This document shows, one piece after another, positions 59,770 through 64,000 of a stretch of 64,000 nt of DNA; the stretch's first letter is position 1, and every line of letters starts with the position of its first letter. Both the position numbers and the translations under genes were made by a program. Origin of the DNA: Actinomarinicola tropica (lineage in GTDB: Bacteria > Actinomycetota > Acidimicrobiia > Acidimicrobiales > SKKL01); assembly GCF_009650215.1 (NCBI RefSeq), contig NZ_CP045851.1:1527189-1591188 (forward strand), given 5' to 3'. The notes beneath the pieces are model-generated. The model was not told the DNA's origin. It did not search any database and saw only the letters and a program-made list of their open reading frames with translations.

Positions 59770-62427
59770 GTGGTCGACGTCGGGAGCGGAGGGGTGACGC
59801 TGGGGCGTGCCGCGGCGCTGCTCGAGGCGGTGCAGGCAGATCCCCGCCGGACGGCCGACGCGGCGCGCGACCTCGTGGACGACGGCTCGGCGACGCCGCT
59901 CGAGCGCATCGGGGCGCTGTGGGCGCTCGGTCGGGCGCTGTCGGAGCTGGACGAGGTCGAGGCGGCCTGCCGCACGCTCGGCGAGGCGGCCGACGCCGCC
60001 GACGGCGCCGCGGAGGGCGCCCTCGCCGCCGAGATCCGGGTCAGTCGCTCGGTGTGCCTGCTCACCGCGGGCGATGCGGAGGCGGCCCGCGCCGAGCTCG
60101 ACCTCGCCGAGGAGCAGATCCCGCCGGGTGGGCCGACCGGTCGGCTGGTCATGCAGCGCGGGTTGCTCGAGATCTACGGCGGTCGGCTCGCGTCGGCGCT
60201 CGAGGCGCTCGACCGCGCGCTCCCCATGCTCGTCGACGCCGGCGATGACCTCGCCCGGTGCCGCCTCCTGTCCAACCGCGGCGTCATCCTCGCCTTCCTC
60301 GGGCAGCTCGACCGGGCCCAGGACGACCTCGACGAGTGCCAGTCGCTCGCCACGCGCCTCGGCCAGGACATGGCGGCCGCGGCAGCGCTCCACAACCTCG
60401 GGTTCGTGCGCGGTCGGCGCGGCGACGTGCCCCGGGCCCTCGACGACCTGCGGACCGCCCGCCGGGCCTACGAGGCGCTCGGCGCGGCCCGACTCGTCGC
60501 CACCCTCGATGCCGACCTGGGAGCGGTGCTCCTCACCGGTGGTCTGGCGGAGGAGGCTGCGGAAGCGGCTGCTCGCGCCGTCGACGCCGCGTCTGCGGCC
60601 GGGAACCGGCTGACGGAGGCCGAGGCGCGCCTGCTCCTCGCCGAGGCGTCGCTCGCCGCGGGGCGGACGGCCAGCGCACGCCGGGCGGCGCAGGAGGCCG
60701 CCGACACGTTCCGCGCCGCGGGGCGGGACCCCTGGGCCACGATCGCCGACCACCTGGTGCTGCGGGCCGACGTCGCCGGCGGAGCGGTGGGACCCGACGA
60801 CCTCGACGCCGTGCTCGGGGTGGCCGAGCAGCTCGACGCGCACGGCTGGACGGTCGAGGCGGCGGGCGCACGTGCCCTCGTCGGGCGCCTCGGCATCGCG
60901 CTCGGGCGTGTCGAGCTGGCGCGGCGCGCGCTGGAGCGGTCGGCGGCCGACCGTTGCCAGGGCCCCGCGGCGCTGCGAGCGAGCGCGTGGCTCGCCACCG
61001 CGATGCTCCGTGCCGAGGACGGCGACCGTGCCGGCGCCCGTCGGGCGCTGGCCGCTGGGATGCGGGTCATCGCCGCGCACCAGGCTGCCCTCGGCTCGAC
61101 GGAGCTGCGGGTGCACGCCGCGGCGCAGGGCCGGGAGCTGGCCGGTCTCGGGCTCCGCCTCGCCGTCGAGGATGGCTCGCCGGAGGACCTGCTGCGCTGG
61201 GCGGAGCGCTGGCGGGCCCGGGCCCTGAGCCTCCCGCCGGTCCGACCCCCTCGGGACGGGCGCCTCGCAGCACTCCTCGACGACCTGCGGGCCCTCGACG
61301 CCGCGCACCGGGAGCTGCTGCTCGGCGGCGCGGAGGTCGACGACGCCGAGCGCGCTCGGCGGATCGAGCTCGAGGACGAGGTCCGCGCGGTGAGTCGCAG
61401 CCTCTCGGGCTCGGGTGCGGCCAGCGAGCGGCTCGACCTCGGGGGTCTTCGCGCCCAGCTCGGCGCGACCGGTGCCCAGCTGGTCGAGCTCGTGGAGGTC
61501 GACGGTGAGCTGCACGCCGTGGTCGCCGAGGCCGATCCGGCGACGTGGCGGTGGTGCGCCCTCGGTCCGGTCGCGGAGCTCTCGGCGCAGGTCGCGCAGG
61601 CGCTCGCGTCGATCCGTCGCCTGGCCGTCGCCCGTTCGTCGCCGCGCGCCCTCGCGGCAGCGGTCGAGGCCCTCGGCGCGCTGGGGCGAGCGGTCGACCA
61701 GCGCGTGGTGGCACCGCTCGGCCTGGCGCCCGACGGGCCCGTCGTCATCGTGCCGACCGGCGTCCTCCAGCGGTTCCCGTGGTCGGTCGTGCCCTCCCTC
61801 ACCGCTCGGCCCGTCGTCGTCGCCCCCAGCGCCGCGCTGTGGGTGCGCGCCGCCCGGCCCGCCGTCGACGGTCGGGTCGTCCTCGTGGGTGGTCCCGACC
61901 TCGAGCACGTCGAGCGGGAGCTCGAGCTCCTCTCCGAGGTCCACCCCGACGCCCTGGTGCTCGGTCCCGAGGACTGCCGCGCCGGCCGCGTGCTCGACGC
62001 CGCCTCCGGCGCCCGGATGGTCCACCTCGCCGCCCACGGGACGCTCCGCTCCGACAGCCCGCTGTTCACGTCCCTCCAGCTCGCGGACGGGCCGCTCACG
62101 GTGTACGACCTCGAGCACCTCGAGGACCCGCCCCGCACCGTCGTCCTGCCGGCGTGCGACGCCGGCGCCTCGACCGTCGCCACCGGCGACGAGCTGATCG
62201 GATCGGCCGTCGGCCTGCTGTCGATGGGCGTCAGCCAGGTGGTGGCACCGCTGACGATGGTGCCCGACGAGGCGACGGTCGACCTCGTCGTCGACCTCCA
62301 CCGGGCGGTGGCGGGCGGACTGGACGTGCCGCACGCCCTCGCTGCGGCGCGGACCGCGGCCCTGGCGCGGGGCGGTCCGCAGGACGTCGCCGCCGCCCAC
62401 GCCTTCGTCGTCCTCGGCGGGTCCTGA
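59770..62427 (+). CDS. TPR-CHAT domain protein (caspase-like peptidase)
   Basis: 885 residues from GTG 59770. The N-terminal ~480 residues are helical TPR-like repeats ([59 protein letters not shown]). The C-terminal CHAT caspase-like domain has a catalytic His756 ([22 protein letters not shown]) and Cys796 ([11 protein letters not shown]), plus [23 protein letters not shown] proteases act in gasdermin, type III-E CRISPR and other conflict systems, where TPRs sense a partner. It is divergent from the subtilase and followed by the SARP-type gene after 37 bp. GTG at 59794 is an alternative start. Confidence 0.9.
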   Translation: MVDVGSGGVTLGRAAALLEAVQADPRRTADAARDLVDDGSATPLERIGALWALGRALSELDEVEAACRTLGEAADAADGAAEGALAAEIRVSRSVCLLTAGDAEAARAELDLAEEQIPPGGPTGRLVMQRGLLEIYGGRLASALEALDRALPMLVDAGDDLARCRLLSNRGVILAFLGQLDRAQDDLDECQSLATRLGQDMAAAAALHNLGFVRGRRGDVPRALDDLRTARRAYEALGAARLVATLDADLGAVLLTGGLAEEAAEAAARAVDAASAAGNRLTEAEARLLLAEASLAAGRTASARRAAQEAADTFRAAGRDPWATIADHLVLRADVAGGAVGPDDLDAVLGVAEQLDAHGWTVEAAGARALVGRLGIALGRVELARRALERSAADRCQGPAALRASAWLATAMLRAEDGDRAGARRALAAGMRVIAAHQAALGSTELRVHAAAQGRELAGLGLRLAVEDGSPEDLLRWAERWRARALSLPPVRPPRDGRLAALLDDLRALDAAHRELLLGGAEVDDAERARRIELEDEVRAVSRSLSGSGAASERLDLGGLRAQLGATGAQLVELVEVDGELHAVVAEADPATWRWCALGPVAELSAQVAQALASIRRLAVARSSPRALAAAVEALGALGRAVDQRVVAPLGLAPDGPVVIVPTGVLQRFPWSVVPSLTARPVVVAPSAALWVRAARPAVDGRVVLVGGPDLEHVERELELLSEVHPDALVLGPEDCRAGRVLDAASGARMVHLAAHGTLRSDSPLFTSLQLADGPLTVYDLEHLEDPPRTVVLPACDAGASTVATGDELIGSAVGLLSMGVSQVVAPLTMVPDEATVDLVVDLHRAVAGGLDVPHALAAARTAALARGGPQDVAAAHAFVVLGGS

Positions 62428-62438
62428 GAGGTATCAGG
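62428..62438 (+). promoter_or_regulatory. GAGGTATCAGG motif upstream of the SARP gene
   Basis: Directly follows the CHAT stop codon and ends 26 bp before the SARP ATG. It matches all 11 bases of the site before the sigma-factor gene. Confidence 0.45.
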
Positions 62439-62464
62439 CTCGGGCATCGCGGCTCTCGACGAGC

Positions 62465-63172
62465 ATGACGACGACGCTGCAGCTGCTCGGCGGGTTCGAG
62501 GTGCGAGCCGGCGGGGTCCGCGTGGACCTGCCGGCGGCGGGCGAGCGCCTGGTGGCGCTCCTCGCGCTGCGCCGGGGGCCCCAGACGAGGGACGTGGTCG
62601 CACGTGCGGTGTGGCCGGCGACCACCCCCTCGCCCGGGGCCCGCCTCCTCGACACCCTGCTCGGCCGGCTGTCCGACCAGGTCCGGCAGGGCATCGACGT
62701 CGACCCTCACGGATCCCTCTCGCTGGGGTCCGGGTGGGACGTCGACCTCGACCAGGCGCTCGACGCCGCGCGCCGGCTGCACGTGGACCCGACCCCGGTC
62801 GGCGCCGACCTCGTCGTCTTCCGCCTCGACCTGCTGCCGGGGTGGTTCGAGCCCTGGCTCGACGAGGTCCAGGCCCGGTACCGCCGGCTGCGGATGTCGG
62901 TGCTGCGGCGGGTCGGGCGCCACCAGCTCGACGTCGGCGACGTGGACGACGCCGCGGACATCGCCCTCGAGCTCCTGGCGGACGATCCCTGCAACGAGGA
63001 GGCGCAGCTGCTCCTCGTCGAGGCCCTGCTGGCCCGGGGGGACCACGCGCTGGCGCGTCGGACCCTCGACCGCTTCCGGCGACGCCTGCGCTACGAGCTC
63101 GGCGTCGAGCCGACGGCGGGGATGCGGGCGGCGATCGCCCGCGCGGAGCACCCGGCACGCGGCGGCGTCTGA
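62465..63172 (+). CDS. SARP/BTAD-type transcriptional regulator
   Basis: 235 residues. The N-terminal OmpR-like winged helix reads LQLLGGFEVRAGGVRVDLPAAGERLVALLALRRGPQTRDVVARAVWP, and the C-terminal half is a bacterial transcriptional activator domain (VFRLDLLPGWFEPWLDEVQARYRRLRMSVLRRVGRHQLDVGDVDDAADIALELLADDPCNEEAQLLLVEALLARGDHALA, LGVEPTAGM). SARP proteins activate secondary-metabolite or conflict operons by binding direct repeats. The position behind the CHAT gene suggests local control. Confidence 0.87.
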   Translation: MTTTLQLLGGFEVRAGGVRVDLPAAGERLVALLALRRGPQTRDVVARAVWPATTPSPGARLLDTLLGRLSDQVRQGIDVDPHGSLSLGSGWDVDLDQALDAARRLHVDPTPVGADLVVFRLDLLPGWFEPWLDEVQARYRRLRMSVLRRVGRHQLDVGDVDDAADIALELLADDPCNEEAQLLLVEALLARGDHALARRTLDRFRRRLRYELGVEPTAGMRAAIARAEHPARGGV

Positions 63173-63210
63173 TCGACCAGCACCGTGGCGGTCGGTGACA
63201 CACTGCGGAT

Positions 63211-64000
63211 GTGATCGTCGACTGCGCCGAGTACGACCAGGGGGCACGCCGACCGGGCCGGGCGTCGTTGAGCGACCTGGGCCAGCGCGAGCGGGGCGAC
63301 GGTCGGTTCGTGTGGCTCGGCCTCTTCGAGCCCACCGCAGAGGAGTTCTCCGAGGTGATGGACGCCCTCGGTCTGCACCCCCTCGCATCCGAGGACGCGG
63401 TCGAGGCGCACCAGCGCCCGAAGCTCGAGATCTACGACGGCACGCTCTTCCTCGTGCTGAAGACCGCCCGCTACGACGATCCCACCGAGACCGTCGAGTT
63501 CGGGGAGCTGCTGATCTTCGTCGGCGCGGACTTCATCGTCGTGGTGCGCCACGGTGCCGCCAGCGCCCTCGCCGAGGTGCGCGCCGAGCTCGAGGCCGAC
63601 CCCGAACGCCTCGCGCTCGGACCGGCGGCGGTGCTCCACGGGATCCTCGACCGGGTGGTCGACGACTACGCGCCGGTCATGGCCGGCATCGACGACGACA
63701 TCGGCGAGGTCGAGGCGGCGGTGTTCTCCGACACCCCGACGAACCCCGTGGAGCGCATCTACAAGCTCAAGCGCGAGGTGCTCGGCGTCCACCGGGCCCT
63801 CGGTCCGCTGGTCGACCCCCTCCATCGCCTGTCGAGCCAGCCGCTGCCGACGGTGCCGCCGGCGGTGCGCTCCTACTTCCGCGACGTCGAGGACCACCTC
63901 GTCCGCGTCACCGAGCAGAACGAGACGAACCGCGACCTGCTCACGAGCGTCCTCGAAGCGAACCTGACCCGGGTCAGCGTCCGCCAGAACGAGGACATGC
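63211..64000 (+). CDS. corA: CorA-type magnesium transporter (3' truncated by window end)
   Basis: 263 residues are visible from GTG 63211. The N-terminal cytoplasmic domain of CorA is clear: VWLGLFEPTAEEFSEVMDALGLHPLASEDAVEAHQRPKLEIYDGTLFLVLKTARY, ELLIFVGADFIVVVRHG, LDRVVDDYAPVMAGIDDDIGEVEAAVF, then the long stalk helix (YKLKREVLGVHRALGPLVDPLHRL, EDHLVRVTEQNETNRDLLTSVLEANLTRVSVRQNEDM). The two membrane helices and GMN motif lie beyond the window. It would form a pentameric Mg2+ or Co2+ channel. Confidence 0.92.
   Translation, partial: MIVDCAEYDQGARRPGRASLSDLGQRERGDGRFVWLGLFEPTAEEFSEVMDALGLHPLASEDAVEAHQRPKLEIYDGTLFLVLKTARYDDPTETVEFGELLIFVGADFIVVVRHGAASALAEVRAELEADPERLALGPAAVLHGILDRVVDDYAPVMAGIDDDIGEVEAAVFSDTPTNPVERIYKLKREVLGVHRALGPLVDPLHRLSSQPLPTVPPAVRSYFRDVEDHLVRVTEQNETNRDLLTSVLEANLTRVSVRQNEDM

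Noticed and set aside
58138-62400. Very long open frame antisense to the CHAT and subtilase genes
   Set aside because: In such GC-rich DNA antisense frames stay open by chance; it has no domain motifs, covers several clear genes on both strands and shows shadow codon bias.

Overview
The window is a very GC-rich, gene-dense stretch of chromosome. The DUF2510, DUF4328, DUF4235 and SCO6745-type proteins, PaaX, a SARP regulator, many GTG starts, many 4-bp ATGA/GTGA overlaps and likely leaderless promoters all point to an actinobacterium. The closest general feel is the class Acidimicrobiia (Iamia-like), but that placement is inference. No rRNA, tRNA, CRISPR array, insertion sequence or phage module was seen.

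Layout. 1-3358: end of an unknown gene, a small two-TM protein with a Cys-Cys pair, a MerA/glutathione-reductase-like flavoprotein and an MFS exporter, then a gene-poor stretch. 3359-9105: an AspT-type exchanger, an SLH-anchored sugar dehydrogenase broken by a one-base frameshift, and two membrane-associated proteins. 9185-16971: a complete glucoside-utilisation operon (LacI regulator with two mirror-image operators, lipoprotein binding protein, two permeases, GH1 beta-glucosidase, GH13 alpha-glucosidase). 17071-19809: SGNH hydrolase, an SDR gene broken by a 5-bp repeat expansion, cupin, VOC protein. 19863-34356: an amide-utilisation locus with a GntR/HutC regulator, a nitrile-pathway-type amidase, an oligopeptide-type ABC importer, a tiny GatC/AtzG-like protein, two tandem paralogous amidases and two MFS carriers. 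A shared ~41-bp motif lies before three of its transcription units.

34364-46627: glycosyltransferase; an SbcD/SbcC-like nuclease pair behind a promoter that fits the actinobacterial DNA-damage (PafBC/RecA-NDp) consensus; an orphan sensory-rhodopsin-transducer protein; pirin under a palindromic operator; RNase Z; a YhhQ-type transporter; PaaX divergent from a desaturase; ACT and SCO6745 proteins. 46642-54847 (minus strand): HrpA helicase, DUF4328 protein, ThrH phosphatase, FAH hydrolase, dienelactone hydrolase and class III CoA-transferase. 54894-57096: an N-lobe-less pseudokinase, YaaA and a DUF4235 protein.

57115-63172 is the most intriguing part: an ECF sigma factor coupled to a small beta-domain protein, a cytoplasmic-looking subtilase with ten perfect LANPAL repeats, a divergent TPR-CHAT protease and a SARP-type regulator. 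A GTATCA-centred motif recurs in the intergenic regions. It reads as a self-regulated two-protease signalling or conflict module of unknown function. The window ends inside a CorA-type magnesium channel gene.
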